Below, piece by piece: positions 8,748 to 17,213 of a stretch of 64,000 bases of DNA. Origin of the DNA: CAZBQJ01 sp964494085 (lineage in GTDB: Bacteria; Patescibacteriota; Gracilibacteria; UBA1369). The stretch is taken from positions 186,001-250,000 of the forward strand of contig CAZBQJ010000003.1 of the NCBI GenBank assembly GCA_964494085.1. Direction: 5' to 3'. Position 1 is the first letter of the stretch. Every line of letters begins with the position of its first letter. Below the pieces are notes generated by a model, which searched no databases, was not told the DNA's origin, and saw only the letters and a list, made by a program, of their open reading frames with translations. The position numbers and the translations under genes are program-made.

Positions 8748-9521
8748 ATGAAATCAATCAGCCTCAAAACCCTGATTTTTGGTAGTTTGCTATTTCTTCT
8801 TAGCGCTGCGATTGTTTTTCTAGGGTTGTTAAGTCAGTCTGTAGCCGTTTTACAAGGGATGGGGGTGTCACCGGAGGTTATTTACCTAACCGAAATATTA
8901 CCATTTATCGGTTTATTTTTAGCCTTTTTCCGGATAATTTTAGGAGTCAATGTTACCAATATTTTCATACCAATTGTCATAATACTTACTTCCTTTGTTT
9001 TGGGCATGGGATTAACGCTTGAAGTACTTTTAATCAGTTTGGTGTTAGCCTATTTAACCCGCTATCTGATCAGCGAATTCCATCTCCATCTAGCCGTAAA
9101 ATCCTCATTAATAATAACCTTGGTCTCCATCGGACTTATTCTAATACTTCCATTTTTGCGTAATTCCAAACTATTTATCGATAGCAATAGCCATTTAGTG
9201 ATTATTTATGGACTTTTAATCATAGCCATTCTGAATGAAAAGCTTTCCACTTTGAAAATGACCCACAATAACCTTTGGGGAGACCTCAAAAATGTTATCA
9301 AAACGATCATTTTTGCCATAATTTGTTTTCTTTTCCTGGGAGGTACTATTTATTGGAGTCCGGAATATCAGTGGCAATGGCCCTGGTTGAAAAATTTCAT
9401 CATGAACTTTCCCGAATCCATCTTTATTGCCCTATTTTTGACCTTTGCTATCGGTCGTTACACTGGACTTCGGGTCAGTGAAATTTTCCGTTTTCGCAAG
9501 CTAATTTTTAAGAATAATTAA
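8748..9521 (+). CDS. 7TM_transglut-type seven-helix membrane protein
   Basis: Polytopic membrane protein with about seven hydrophobic helices. Two segments match the 7TM domain usually fused to an inactive transglutaminase. One is FLAFFRIILGVNVTNIFIP near residues 58-76, the other is GRYTGLRVSEIFRFR near the C-terminus. The transglutaminase-like part is missing, leaving a 257-residue stand-alone 7TM. Family members typically sit beside RimK-related ATP-grasp ligases and peptidases, and here such a protein follows directly with a 1-nt overlap (TAATG). A membrane scaffold or transporter role for that system is an inference. The promoter is not evident; the 5' end faces the surface-protein gene. 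Confidence 0.75.
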   Translation: MKSISLKTLIFGSLLFLLSAAIVFLGLLSQSVAVLQGMGVSPEVIYLTEILPFIGLFLAFFRIILGVNVTNIFIPIVIILTSFVLGMGLTLEVLLISLVLAYLTRYLISEFHLHLAVKSSLIITLVSIGLILILPFLRNSKLFIDSNSHLVIIYGLLIIAILNEKLSTLKMTHNNLWGDLKNVIKTIIFAIICFLFLGGTIYWSPEYQWQWPWLKNFIMNFPESIFIALFLTFAIGRYTGLRVSEIFRFRKLIFKNN

Positions 9522-11896
9522 TGCTATTCAGCAATACCGGAATTTTAGGTATCAACGCGCGAAACCTTCTCTTCATCCGACCCTTCAACAAAGAAAAAAG
9601 CGTTGAAATCGCCGATGATAAGTTGAAAACAAAGGCTTTTCTCTCCGCCCGAGGTATTCCTGTACCCAAATTATTGGCAGTCATCAACAATCGACAAGAG
9701 CTGGAAAACTTCAATCCCTTCAAACTCCCCGGAGAATTTGTCCTTAAACCTAACCTTGGTTATGGAGGACAGGGGATTATCCCCATTCTAGGTCGGAATA
9801 ATGGTAGGTTTACCGGGCCAGATGGACAGACCTTTAGTAAGGATGACCTTTATGAGCATATGAAGCACATTCTCAGCGGCGATTTTTCTATCAGCGATCG
9901 GGCAGATCGAGCCTTTTTCGAAAAGCTGATAGTTACTGATGATTTATTGGGAAAATATTCATATAAAGGGCTTCCGGACATCAGAATAATCGTTCATAAT
10001 TTAGTACCGGTAATGGCAATGCTGCGCCTTCCGACCATTGAGTCAAATGGCAAGGCAAACATCCATTTAGGTGCTATTGGAGCTGGAATCGATCTAGCCA
10101 AAGGCGAAGTTACACATTTACTTTATCGTCATAAAATCATCAAAGAAATCCCTGGGCAGGGGCCAATCAGAGGCCTAAAAATACCATTCTGGGATGAGCT
10201 GCTGAAAATCGCCAGTAAAGCTCAACTCGCCACTAACCTCGGTTATATGGGGGCCGACATCGCCATAGATAAACATCAAGGGCCTGTCCTTTTGGAAATA
10301 AATGCTCGTGCCGGTATCAGTATTCAGTTGGCCAATCTTACTCCATTGCGAAAAAGATTGGAAAAATTAGACGAGGTAAATATTAAAAGCGTAGAAAAAG
10401 GAGTACGACTGGCCAAAGATATGTTCGGTTATTCTATCGAAAAGGATATCAAATCTCTATCCGGAAAAAAAGTTATTGGCATTTATGAACATCTCGAGTT
10501 TTTCCATCACAATGAAAGTATCGAAAGTGTCGCCTTTATCAACACTTCCAGGAAAAAAAGTTACATAAGTCTAAAGCTGGCCAAACAACTCGGTATCATC
10601 AAATCCAAAAAACAAAAGGATATAGACAAGCTAACCATTAAGTTGAAATTCAAACTTGCTGGCACAAAGCTCACTTCGATTTTCAAATTGGATAAAAATA
10701 TCCGCAAGAAATATGATGTCATAATCGGTAATCGCGATTTGACTGGACAATTCCTGGTTGACGCTTCAATCAACAATCTCTTATCGGAAAAATCATCTGG
10801 GCAAACCAGCAAAATTTTTATCTCCAATTATGACCCGATTGAAACTGATCGACAAATCTGCAAAGTAAACAGCCAACTGAGATTTTTGAGTTTTCTGCGG
10901 CCAACCAATTTTTCCGAGGAATCCAAGAAATTCCAAGCCGATCATAGCTATAACCCTCAATTTATCTACAAAGAACCAGATCAGGACTTTCAACAGTTAA
11001 AGAAACATTTATTAAAAATAAAGTACGATGATAGTGATCTTGGAAAACTCTTTCACAAGAAAATTTTAGAATTACACAATCGCTTGGATATCATCTCGGC
11101 CAGAGGATCAGAGTCTTTTAGCGACCTCTCAAAAATAGGTTTTGGCTTCCCCACCGCGGCAGACCTGGACGAGATCAGATACAGTCCCAACCGTATTCAT
11201 TCTACAAAACATCTTAAAAAATATACTTCTCTTGAATTGAAACATATTTTTGAAGAAGTACTTGAGCAGTACGGAATCCACAATTGGCGAGTCATACTAC
11301 GTGAAAATATGATCAGTAAATGTATGGTGAATCAAAACAAGAAGGTATTAATCAAGAAAAACAGCTTTTTCAATGAGCAGCGTGTCAAAGACCTGGTAAT
11401 TCATGAAATTGAAACACACCTTTTGACCAGCAGAAACGGAAGCCTGCAAAAATATAAATTATTTAATTACGGTTTCGCTAATTATTTGGAAACACAAGAA
11501 GGGTTGGCAATCAATAATGTCTTATCACAGAGCCCACATCATACTGAAGCCCGTCACAAGGAAATACTTACCGAAGCGATTTACCTGGCCGATAAACTTT
11601 CATTAGTCGAATTATTCCAAAAACTACGAGAAAAAAAGTTGTCAGAAAAAAGCGCCATGGATATCTGCTTTAGAGTCAAAAGAGGAATAGGGGACACTTC
11701 CAAAGGTGGTAGTTTCACTAAGGATTACTGTTATTTCAGTGGTCGAAAGAAAATCAAAGCATTTTTGGATGAGGGAGGGGATTTGCGTGATCTTTATCAC
11801 GGTAAATACAGTGTTGACGACGTAAATATAATTAAAAACATTAGTTCTTTTAAAATCCCTCCACTTTTGCCTAAATGGCTAAACAAAGACCTCTAA
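9521..11896 (+). CDS. ATP-grasp ligase / degenerate retropepsin / MATCAP-like metallopeptidase fusion
   Basis: A three-part protein. Residues 1 to about 290 form an ATP-grasp ligase of the alpha-L-glutamate-ligase-like (RimK-related) group, with FVLKPNLGYGGQGI, GLPDIRIIVHN, GKANIHLGAIGAGIDL and the metal-binding LLEINARAG. Residues about 310-416 resemble the retropepsin-like proteases that accompany such ligases, ending GNRDLTGQFLVDAS. The catalytic DTG-type segment reads NTSR, so this part looks inactive. Residues about 530-770 carry HEIETH (628-633) and ETQEGLA (about 657-663), as in the DUF1704/MATCAP metallopeptidases that remove C-terminal tyrosine from tubulin. A role in ligating and trimming an amino acid on a peptide is inferred. 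It is translationally coupled to the 7TM gene. Confidence 0.8.
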   Translation: MLFSNTGILGINARNLLFIRPFNKEKSVEIADDKLKTKAFLSARGIPVPKLLAVINNRQELENFNPFKLPGEFVLKPNLGYGGQGIIPILGRNNGRFTGPDGQTFSKDDLYEHMKHILSGDFSISDRADRAFFEKLIVTDDLLGKYSYKGLPDIRIIVHNLVPVMAMLRLPTIESNGKANIHLGAIGAGIDLAKGEVTHLLYRHKIIKEIPGQGPIRGLKIPFWDELLKIASKAQLATNLGYMGADIAIDKHQGPVLLEINARAGISIQLANLTPLRKRLEKLDEVNIKSVEKGVRLAKDMFGYSIEKDIKSLSGKKVIGIYEHLEFFHHNESIESVAFINTSRKKSYISLKLAKQLGIIKSKKQKDIDKLTIKLKFKLAGTKLTSIFKLDKNIRKKYDVIIGNRDLTGQFLVDASINNLLSEKSSGQTSKIFISNYDPIETDRQICKVNSQLRFLSFLRPTNFSEESKKFQADHSYNPQFIYKEPDQDFQQLKKHLLKIKYDDSDLGKLFHKKILELHNRLDIISARGSESFSDLSKIGFGFPTAADLDEIRYSPNRIHSTKHLKKYTSLELKHIFEEVLEQYGIHNWRVILRENMISKCMVNQNKKVLIKKNSFFNEQRVKDLVIHEIETHLLTSRNGSLQKYKLFNYGFANYLETQEGLAINNVLSQSPHHTEARHKEILTEAIYLADKLSLVELFQKLREKKLSEKSAMDICFRVKRGIGDTSKGGSFTKDYCYFSGRKKIKAFLDEGGDLRDLYHGKYSVDDVNIIKNISSFKIPPLLPKWLNKDL

Positions 11897-12906
11897 AGAA
11901 TCAGCATTCCGTCCCCAAACGAAAAGAATCTCATTTTCCTGTTTATAGCTTGTTGGTAAAGCTCTAAAAGTTTTTCTTTTCCAATCAAGGCAGCCACCAG
12001 CATTAACAACGTACTTTTTGGTAAATGAAAGTTCGTGATTAATCCATTAATAACTTTCCAATCGTAACCTGGCTTGATAAAAATATTTGTCGAGAATTTA
12101 CCACCTCGAATCTCACCGAATTTACCAAAATTATCTTCCAACACTCGTACGGAAGTTGTCCCTACTGCAATTATCCTTTTCCCATTGGCAATATGCCTAT
12201 TCAATCTATCCGCACTTCGATAATCTATCTCATATTTTTCCTCATGCATTTTATGGAATCTGCTATCAGCAGCTTTCACGGGCAGGAAAGTTCCTAGCCC
12301 GACATGTAAAGTTACAAATTCCATACTTACTCCGCGATCCTGCAATCTGGATAATAATTGATTGGTAAAGTGTAAACCAGCCGTCGGTGCAGCTACACTT
12401 CCATTTTTCGTAGAATAAACAGTATTATAATCTGCCGCATGGTAATTCCGTTGCGTTATATAAGGCGGAACCGGCATTTCCCCAAACTTATCCAGGAATT
12501 CAGCCAAGTTACTTTCATCAGCACTGATTCTAAAGTGTCTCAATCCATCTGCATCAATTGCCATCACTTTCATATTTACCCCATGAAGATTAATTTCCGA
12601 ACCCGCTAAAAACCTCTTTCCGGGTCTTACTAGGGCTTTCCAATTCAAACCCACTTTTTCCAGTAAAAAAATCTCTGCCATTTTTCCATCCAGTTCAAAA
12701 ATCAATCTTGCCGGAATAACCTTGGAATTATTGAATACCAACAAATCATTTTCATTTAAATAGTTAGGCAAATCGAAAAAATGTCCCCAGGTAGCCTGAT
12801 CTTTTTGGCGATTATAGCTTAGTAATTCCGCATAATCTCTAGGTTCCACAGGAGCATTGGCAATCAAGTCCTTCGGTAAAGCAAAATTGAAATTCTCTAA
12901 CAGCAT
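11893..12906 (-). CDS. queA: S-adenosylmethionine:tRNA ribosyltransferase-isomerase
   Basis: Transfers and isomerises the ribosyl part of SAM onto 7-aminomethyl-deazaguanine at tRNA position 34, making epoxyqueuosine. The full-length 337-residue protein begins with the family opening FNFALPKDLIANAPVEPRD. Diagnostic stretches follow: NDLLVFNNSKVIPARL, PPYITQ, GSVAAPTAGLHFT, HVGLGTFLPV and NFHLPKSTLLMLV. It overlaps the end of the convergent ATP-grasp fusion by 4 nt. Other queuosine genes are not in this window. Confidence 0.95.
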   Translation of the reverse strand: MLLENFNFALPKDLIANAPVEPRDYAELLSYNRQKDQATWGHFFDLPNYLNENDLLVFNNSKVIPARLIFELDGKMAEIFLLEKVGLNWKALVRPGKRFLAGSEINLHGVNMKVMAIDADGLRHFRISADESNLAEFLDKFGEMPVPPYITQRNYHAADYNTVYSTKNGSVAAPTAGLHFTNQLLSRLQDRGVSMEFVTLHVGLGTFLPVKAADSRFHKMHEEKYEIDYRSADRLNRHIANGKRIIAVGTTSVRVLEDNFGKFGEIRGGKFSTNIFIKPGYDWKVINGLITNFHLPKSTLLMLVAALIGKEKLLELYQQAINRKMRFFSFGDGMLIL

Positions 12907-12968
12907 TGAAAAAACTAAAGTTCTTCAATTTTGCCTTAATCTTTCGCAAAATCAATAGAAACCCAGGT

Positions 12969-14126
12969 TTATGTTGATACCGATTCATCAGTCCAACGTT
13001 CTTGTTTCTGATCTATAACAGCTTTACCTGCAACACCTTCTTCCAATTTCTTCACCACAATCAAAGTCACGTCATCATCTTGGACATGCTCCTCTACAAA
13101 TTTCGAAAAATCTTTAGCGATATTTTGGATAATTGATTGCGCATCTCCATTTCCCGCATACAATCCAATTGCCGTTTTCAGTCTGTCCAAGCCAAAAAGT
13201 TCCCCCTTCATATTTCTGGCTTCTGTAATACCATCACTATATAAAACAATTACATCTCCAGTCGATAAAGGTAAATCCTTCTCTTTAATGATTTTGCTAT
13301 TGTCGGCAACCATCCCCAGGGCAATTCCACCACTGACCATAGATTCAACTGTACCTGTTTTCGCTCTATATATAACCAAATATTCATGTCCACAACCGAT
13401 ATAAGTCATTTTTTTCGCCAAATTATCCCATTTTAGCATCAACATGCTCATAAACATGGTCGCTCTTATTCTCGTTTTCAATCGTTTATTGGTCTGCACT
13501 ACCACTTCATAGGCTGAATCGTAAACTTCTGCATAAGCATTAATTAATGTATTTACCATCGTCATGACAATAGCAGCCGGAACTCCATGCCCCGTCACAT
13601 CACCAACATAAAAATAAGTACTATTGCCTGCCTTTATAAAATCTAGGCTATCACCACCCAATTCTTCCGCTGATCTATTTTTCACTGCTATGTCAAACCC
13701 CTCAATCGAAGGTGCCAGAACAGGAATTAATTCTCTTTGTAACTGACCGGCAATATGTAATTCGCCACTGACCCTTCTACTTTGTTCCAGTTCTTCTGTA
13801 ACTTTTTCCAGGCTAGATGTTACTTCATTAAAAAAATATCCGAAAATACCAATTTCATCCGTTCTATTAGTGTAGATTTTTTTATAACGTCGATTGGTTA
13901 ACAAGGCCTTAACCTGGTCTAAAACTCGATTGAAAGGAACGACAAAATCCGCAAAGTAAACTCCCAAAGCCATCACAAACATGACCAGACCCATAATTGC
14001 TACGGCGCGCCAGCCAAAGCCAGTCCAGTCAAAAATATAAGCCAATCCAAAAAATATCACAAATACAGCCAGAGCCAGCAGCACAAAATGTACATAAATC
14101 CTTTTTGTCAGGATATTTTTATGCAT
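12969..14126 (-). CDS. Membrane PP2C (SpoIIE/RsbU-type) phosphatase with HAMP region
   Basis: Serine phosphatase that probably dephosphorylates a STAS-domain anti-sigma-factor antagonist. Two membrane helices (about residues 12-32 and 40-62) lead into a HAMP-like linker and a coiled coil (about 95-125). The PP2C domain follows, with metal-site motifs EELGGD (154-159), GDVTGHG (175-181) and YSDGITEAR further on. There is no periplasmic sensor of any size, so the membrane or HAMP part must do any sensing. The gene overlaps the upstream STAS gene by 8 nt, an RsbU/RsbV-type pairing. A kinase-type partner lies 3 kb away at 17214. Confidence 0.88.
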   Translation of the reverse strand: MHKNILTKRIYVHFVLLALAVFVIFFGLAYIFDWTGFGWRAVAIMGLVMFVMALGVYFADFVVPFNRVLDQVKALLTNRRYKKIYTNRTDEIGIFGYFFNEVTSSLEKVTEELEQSRRVSGELHIAGQLQRELIPVLAPSIEGFDIAVKNRSAEELGGDSLDFIKAGNSTYFYVGDVTGHGVPAAIVMTMVNTLINAYAEVYDSAYEVVVQTNKRLKTRIRATMFMSMLMLKWDNLAKKMTYIGCGHEYLVIYRAKTGTVESMVSGGIALGMVADNSKIIKEKDLPLSTGDVIVLYSDGITEARNMKGELFGLDRLKTAIGLYAGNGDAQSIIQNIAKDFSKFVEEHVQDDDVTLIVVKKLEEGVAGKAVIDQKQERWTDESVST

Positions 14127-14490
14127 TTTCTAAAGTTTTTAAAAATTCCGGCATAGTTTTATAGTGTTCAGTTGTCTCAAATATACCAATAGTATTCAGT
14201 ACATCCTCAACATTTTTCCTTGCGCCGATTAAAACCAGCTTTTTGTTGGCTAATTTTAGGTTTTCGCTATATTGAAAGAGTAGTCCGATGCCCTGACTGT
14301 TTATATATTCCAAATTAACAAAGCTAAATACCAAAATTTTCGGCTCTACAGAATGGACAATCTTTTCTAATTCTTTACCTTTCTCATGAAGAGTATAAGA
14401 GTCCATACTACCGATAAAATCCACTGACCAGAAGTGAGGATTTGTGTCTTTACTAACCACTAATTCTAAAGTATTTCCTATCATAACCAT
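14119..14490 (-). CDS. STAS-domain anti-sigma-factor antagonist (RsbV/SpoIIAA type)
   Basis: Single STAS domain of 123 residues, the usual length. The phosphorylation loop reads EYINSQGIGLL, with Ser65 at the position phosphorylated by RsbW-type kinases and dephosphorylated by PP2C partners. Its 3' end overlaps the PP2C phosphatase gene by 8 nt, so the substrate and its phosphatase are co-translated. Which protein it releases when dephosphorylated is unknown; no sigma factor gene is present in the window. Confidence 0.85.
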   Translation of the reverse strand: MVMIGNTLELVVSKDTNPHFWSVDFIGSMDSYTLHEKGKELEKIVHSVEPKILVFSFVNLEYINSQGIGLLFQYSENLKLANKKLVLIGARKNVEDVLNTIGIFETTEHYKTMPEFLKTLENA

Positions 14491-14566
14491 GTTTTATTTA
14501 AATATTCGTGTCATTTTAACATAAATAATGGTTTATGAGAAGATGCCGTTAGATCTAGCGCATATT

Positions 14567-14606
14567 TCAAAAAATAAGAGGTCACTTCTAAGTGACCTCT
14601 TATTTT
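14567..14606 (-). terminator. Terminator of the rpsB-ORF-tsf operon
   Basis: A long near-perfect inverted repeat built on AAGAGGTCACT and its complement, with a loop of about 4 nt. On the minus strand it is followed by TTTTTTG. It lies directly downstream of tsf. The stem is flanked by A and T on both sides, so it may also stop plus-strand transcripts. Confidence 0.88.
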
Positions 14607-14623
14607 AATGTATGTAAATCAAC

Positions 14624-15211
14624 TTATACTTCGTATCTCACAAATCTGACAATCTTGATATTTTCACCCAATTTATTGATAGCTTCTTGGATCAAATGTT
14701 CTATAGTCCTATCAGGGTCTTTGATAAAAGCCTGTTTTGTTAAAGCAAACTCCTCTCTGGCCTTCTTTTCTTTATTAACTAGAATCATCTCTATCTTATC
14801 TGCTGGTTTACCTTCATTCTTTAATTGGTCCATCCAAATTTCCTTTTCTTTAGCAATAAATTCATCACTAATTTCTTCTGGATGAACAGCTTTAGGGCTG
14901 GCTGCAACAACTTGCATGGCAATATCCATAGCCAGTTCTACAAATTTCTCATTTTTGGCTACAAAGTCAGTTTCACAAGCCAATTGGACCATTGCTCCAA
15001 CCTTCTTATTGTTATGGATATAAGAATAAACAATTCCCTGGCCGGTTTGACGCTCCGATTTTTCTGCTGCTTTCATTTCACCCTTCTTGCGAAGTATTTC
15101 CACAGATTTTTCAAAATCACCGTCAGTTTCTTCTAATGCCTTTTTACAAGCCATCATCGAAGCTCCTGTAGCTTCACGCAAATTCTTAACATCATCAAGA
15201 GATACACTCAT
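14624..15211 (-). CDS. tsf: Elongation factor Ts
   Basis: Guanine-nucleotide exchange factor for EF-Tu. The N-terminal UBA-like domain with LREATGASMMACKKALEE is typical, followed by the core stretch GIVYSYIHNNKKVGAMVQL and ETDFVAKNEKF, which contacts EF-Tu. Its 195 residues match the short EF-Ts form with a single core subdomain, as in Thermus and many reduced genomes. It ends the rpsB operon, with an unrelated membrane-protein gene between it and rpsB, and a strong terminator follows. Confidence 0.95.
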   Translation of the reverse strand: MSVSLDDVKNLREATGASMMACKKALEETDGDFEKSVEILRKKGEMKAAEKSERQTGQGIVYSYIHNNKKVGAMVQLACETDFVAKNEKFVELAMDIAMQVVAASPKAVHPEEISDEFIAKEKEIWMDQLKNEGKPADKIEMILVNKEKKAREEFALTKQAFIKDPDRTIEHLIQEAINKLGENIKIVRFVRYEV

Positions 15212-15239
15212 CTTCTTATTATTATGGAATATTACTAAA

Positions 15240-16280
15240 TTATTTTGATTGTTGCCCTTCTATTGGTCCATCATTTTCCTTTGGAGAAGGAGAGTTATCA
15301 GCCCCTTGCGTTGGTTCACTAACCACGGCCTCAGTCTGAGCCGGCTCATTGGTAGTTGTCGGAGCGGGACCATCTGTAGGAGTTACACCAGCCTGATTAT
15401 TCACCTCAGGAGTTGTAGTGACAGCTTGTGGAATCGGTTGATTTTGGCTTATTTCCTTCTGAATTGTTTCTTGTCTATTATCATAATCAACCTTTGCAGT
15501 CCCCATTTGTCCTGTAATATTCTCTTTTGACGTTTTAGCTATTATCTCAATCGGTATCAGATCTGAAACCGAACTCAAAATAGGTAATTTCCACCACAAA
15601 CCACTAGCGGCCAAATACATTGAATATATCGCCAATATCAAACTTCCCATTGGTATCAAACCAATGAAAAAAGCTAGAAACTGTCCTATTATTCCAAACA
15701 AAGAAACAATCGCTGCAAATATACCTCCAAAGAAAAACAAAATCGATAAAAGTAATCCTTGCTTGGCATGCAGCCTTACAAAAGCACTGTCGGGTTTAAT
15801 GATAATTGAAATAATCGCCACAAACGGGATATAACCTATCGCTGCATATACCTTCTCGTCTTTACTTACAGGAGGTTGTTTCAAATCCTTACCCGGATTG
15901 GCAATTTGGCCCACCATCTCTGAGATTTTACCCACGCCAGCTTGCCCAATATTCTGAACTTGATCAATACCAGCCTTACCTAAGTCTTGGACTTTATCTA
16001 TACCGGCTTGTCCCAAATCTTGCACTTGTCCTATTCCTGCCTGTCCCAAGTCTTGCATTTTACTCACTCCAGCGTGTCCCATGTTTTGGATTTCATTGTT
16101 AACTCCTTCGGCTGCATTTGGCGCAACTTGGGGAGTAACTACTGGCGCGGCCTGTGGAGGAACTTGTGGAGTGGGCTGCGGAGGAACTACTGATGTATCC
16201 TGTGGAGCTGCTTGAGTAGTAACCTGGAGTTGATCTGCAGCATTATCGTTTGGAGACTGGTTGTCATTATCATTTTGCAT
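15240..16280 (-). CDS. Tic20/DUF4870-like membrane protein with 11-residue repeats
   Basis: No firm function. The N-terminal 60 residues are Gln/Pro/Ala-rich and likely disordered. Residues 66-120 hold five copies of an 11-residue unit of the form DLGQAGIDKVQ, predicted helical and amphipathic. Three to four membrane helices follow (about 148-250), with GYIPF and a VRLHAKQGLLL stretch like the Tic20/DUF4870 group of small membrane proteins. The C-terminal 90 residues are again Pro/Thr/Gln-rich. The gene sits between rpsB and tsf, normally direct neighbours, with short gaps on both sides, so it is likely transcribed with the ribosomal operon. Confidence 0.6.
   Translation of the reverse strand: MQNDNDNQSPNDNAADQLQVTTQAAPQDTSVVPPQPTPQVPPQAAPVVTPQVAPNAAEGVNNEIQNMGHAGVSKMQDLGQAGIGQVQDLGQAGIDKVQDLGKAGIDQVQNIGQAGVGKISEMVGQIANPGKDLKQPPVSKDEKVYAAIGYIPFVAIISIIIKPDSAFVRLHAKQGLLLSILFFFGGIFAAIVSLFGIIGQFLAFFIGLIPMGSLILAIYSMYLAASGLWWKLPILSSVSDLIPIEIIAKTSKENITGQMGTAKVDYDNRQETIQKEISQNQPIPQAVTTTPEVNNQAGVTPTDGPAPTTTNEPAQTEAVVSEPTQGADNSPSPKENDGPIEGQQSK
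15921..16085 (-). repeat. Five 33-bp coding repeats (11-residue units)
   Basis: Five consecutive in-frame 33-bp units encode NMGHAGVSKMQ, DLGQAGIGQVQ, DLGQAGIDKVQ, DLGKAGIDQVQ and NIGQAGVGKIS. They suggest expansion by tandem duplication. The copies have diverged at the DNA level, so the repeat is not very recent. Confidence 0.85.
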
Positions 16281-16301
16281 AACCTATACCTGGTTAAATC
16301 T

Positions 16302-16994
16302 TTATTTTTTATCTCCTTGCTTTCCTGTAATTAAGGCTTCTTTCACTTTATCAATGATGTAGCCTAAGGAAGAAACAGCATCATCATTAGCTGGAATGGC
16401 ATAATCAACACCATCAGGGTCTGCATTAGAGTCAGTAATAGCCACAACCGGTATCTTCATTTTATTTGCTTCTTTAACAATAATCTTGTCTCTCACCACA
16501 TCAGCCACAAAAATCACCGACGGCAGCCTATCCATTTCTCTAACTCCGCCAAAAGCATCTTGTAATTTTACCAATTCTTTCTTAATTCTGGCAATTTCTT
16601 TCTTTGTATATTTCTCCAGTTCTCCGCTCTTCTCTTGATCCAATAAATCATTGAAATATTTAATTCTCATCTTGATAGTAGAGAAGTTTGTTAAAAGCCC
16701 AGGCATCCATTTGTTTACAACGTATGGCATGTGAGCCTCTTTGGCAGCCTCCATTATCAATCTGGCAGCTTGGGGTTTTGTGCTTGCTAACATTACCACT
16801 CTTCCATTAGCAGAAGTTTGCTTCAGGAATTCCAAAGCCCTTTCCAGGTAAGTAACAGTTTTTTCCAAATCGAAAATATGAACTCCGTTTTTAGAGCCAA
16901 ATAAAAATGGCTTCATTTTTGGATTCCATCTTTGTGTTTGATGACCGAAATGCATTGCGGCATCCATCATCTCTTTTACAGTTGCTTTTGACAT
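16302..16994 (-). CDS. rpsB: 30S ribosomal protein uS2
   Basis: Component of the small ribosomal subunit head. The protein carries MDAAMHFGHQTQRWNPKM near the start, NGVHIFDLEKT, VNKWMPGLLTNF and the C-terminal VAITDSNADPDGVDY segment, all diagnostic for uS2. Length (230) is typical. The upstream AAGGA lies only 3 nt from the ATG, a weak ribosome site. It starts the rpsB-ORF-tsf operon; the 219-bp gap to the divergent HATPase gene must hold the promoter, but no convincing -35 was found. Confidence 0.96.
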   Translation of the reverse strand: MSKATVKEMMDAAMHFGHQTQRWNPKMKPFLFGSKNGVHIFDLEKTVTYLERALEFLKQTSANGRVVMLASTKPQAARLIMEAAKEAHMPYVVNKWMPGLLTNFSTIKMRIKYFNDLLDQEKSGELEKYTKKEIARIKKELVKLQDAFGGVREMDRLPSVIFVADVVRDKIIVKEANKMKIPVVAITDSNADPDGVDYAIPANDDAVSSLGYIIDKVKEALITGKQGDKK

Positions 16995-17144
16995 ATATCC
17001 TTGTGGTTAATTTATCCCTTCTTCTCGAGCTAAGCCGCAGGTACAACCAGCGGAGGATCGCCCAATCCGTAGATAAACTTGAATTAAAAACATCACGAAT
17101 TTATTATATTTATCAACTAAAAGCAAGCCTTTTCCTTTAGAGCT

Positions 17145-17173
17145 TTGACAAAAACACTATAAACTGATACTAT
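17145..17173 (+). promoter_or_regulatory. Extended -10 promoter for the HATPase-STAS-PrsW operon
   Basis: A perfect TTGACA (17145-17150), a 17-bp spacer and TACTAT (17168-17173) with an upstream TG one base before the -10. The likely transcription start is about 30-35 nt before the ATG at 17214. Confidence 0.75.
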
Positions 17174-17213
17174 ATTATGATTTATTAGGCCCTAAATCGA
17201 ATTATCGAAAATC

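Noticed and set aside
8674..8757. Longer N-terminus for the surface protein
   Set aside because: The extended -10 promoter lies inside this stretch, so transcripts would not cover it, and the signal peptide begins at 8673.
12907..12968. Terminator between the PP2C gene and queA
   Set aside because: A 7-bp ATTTTGC/GCAAAAT stem exists but has a large loop and no T-run.
15921..16085. CRISPR-like regular repeats
   Set aside because: The 33-bp units are in frame, adjacent without spacers, and encode an 11-residue protein repeat.
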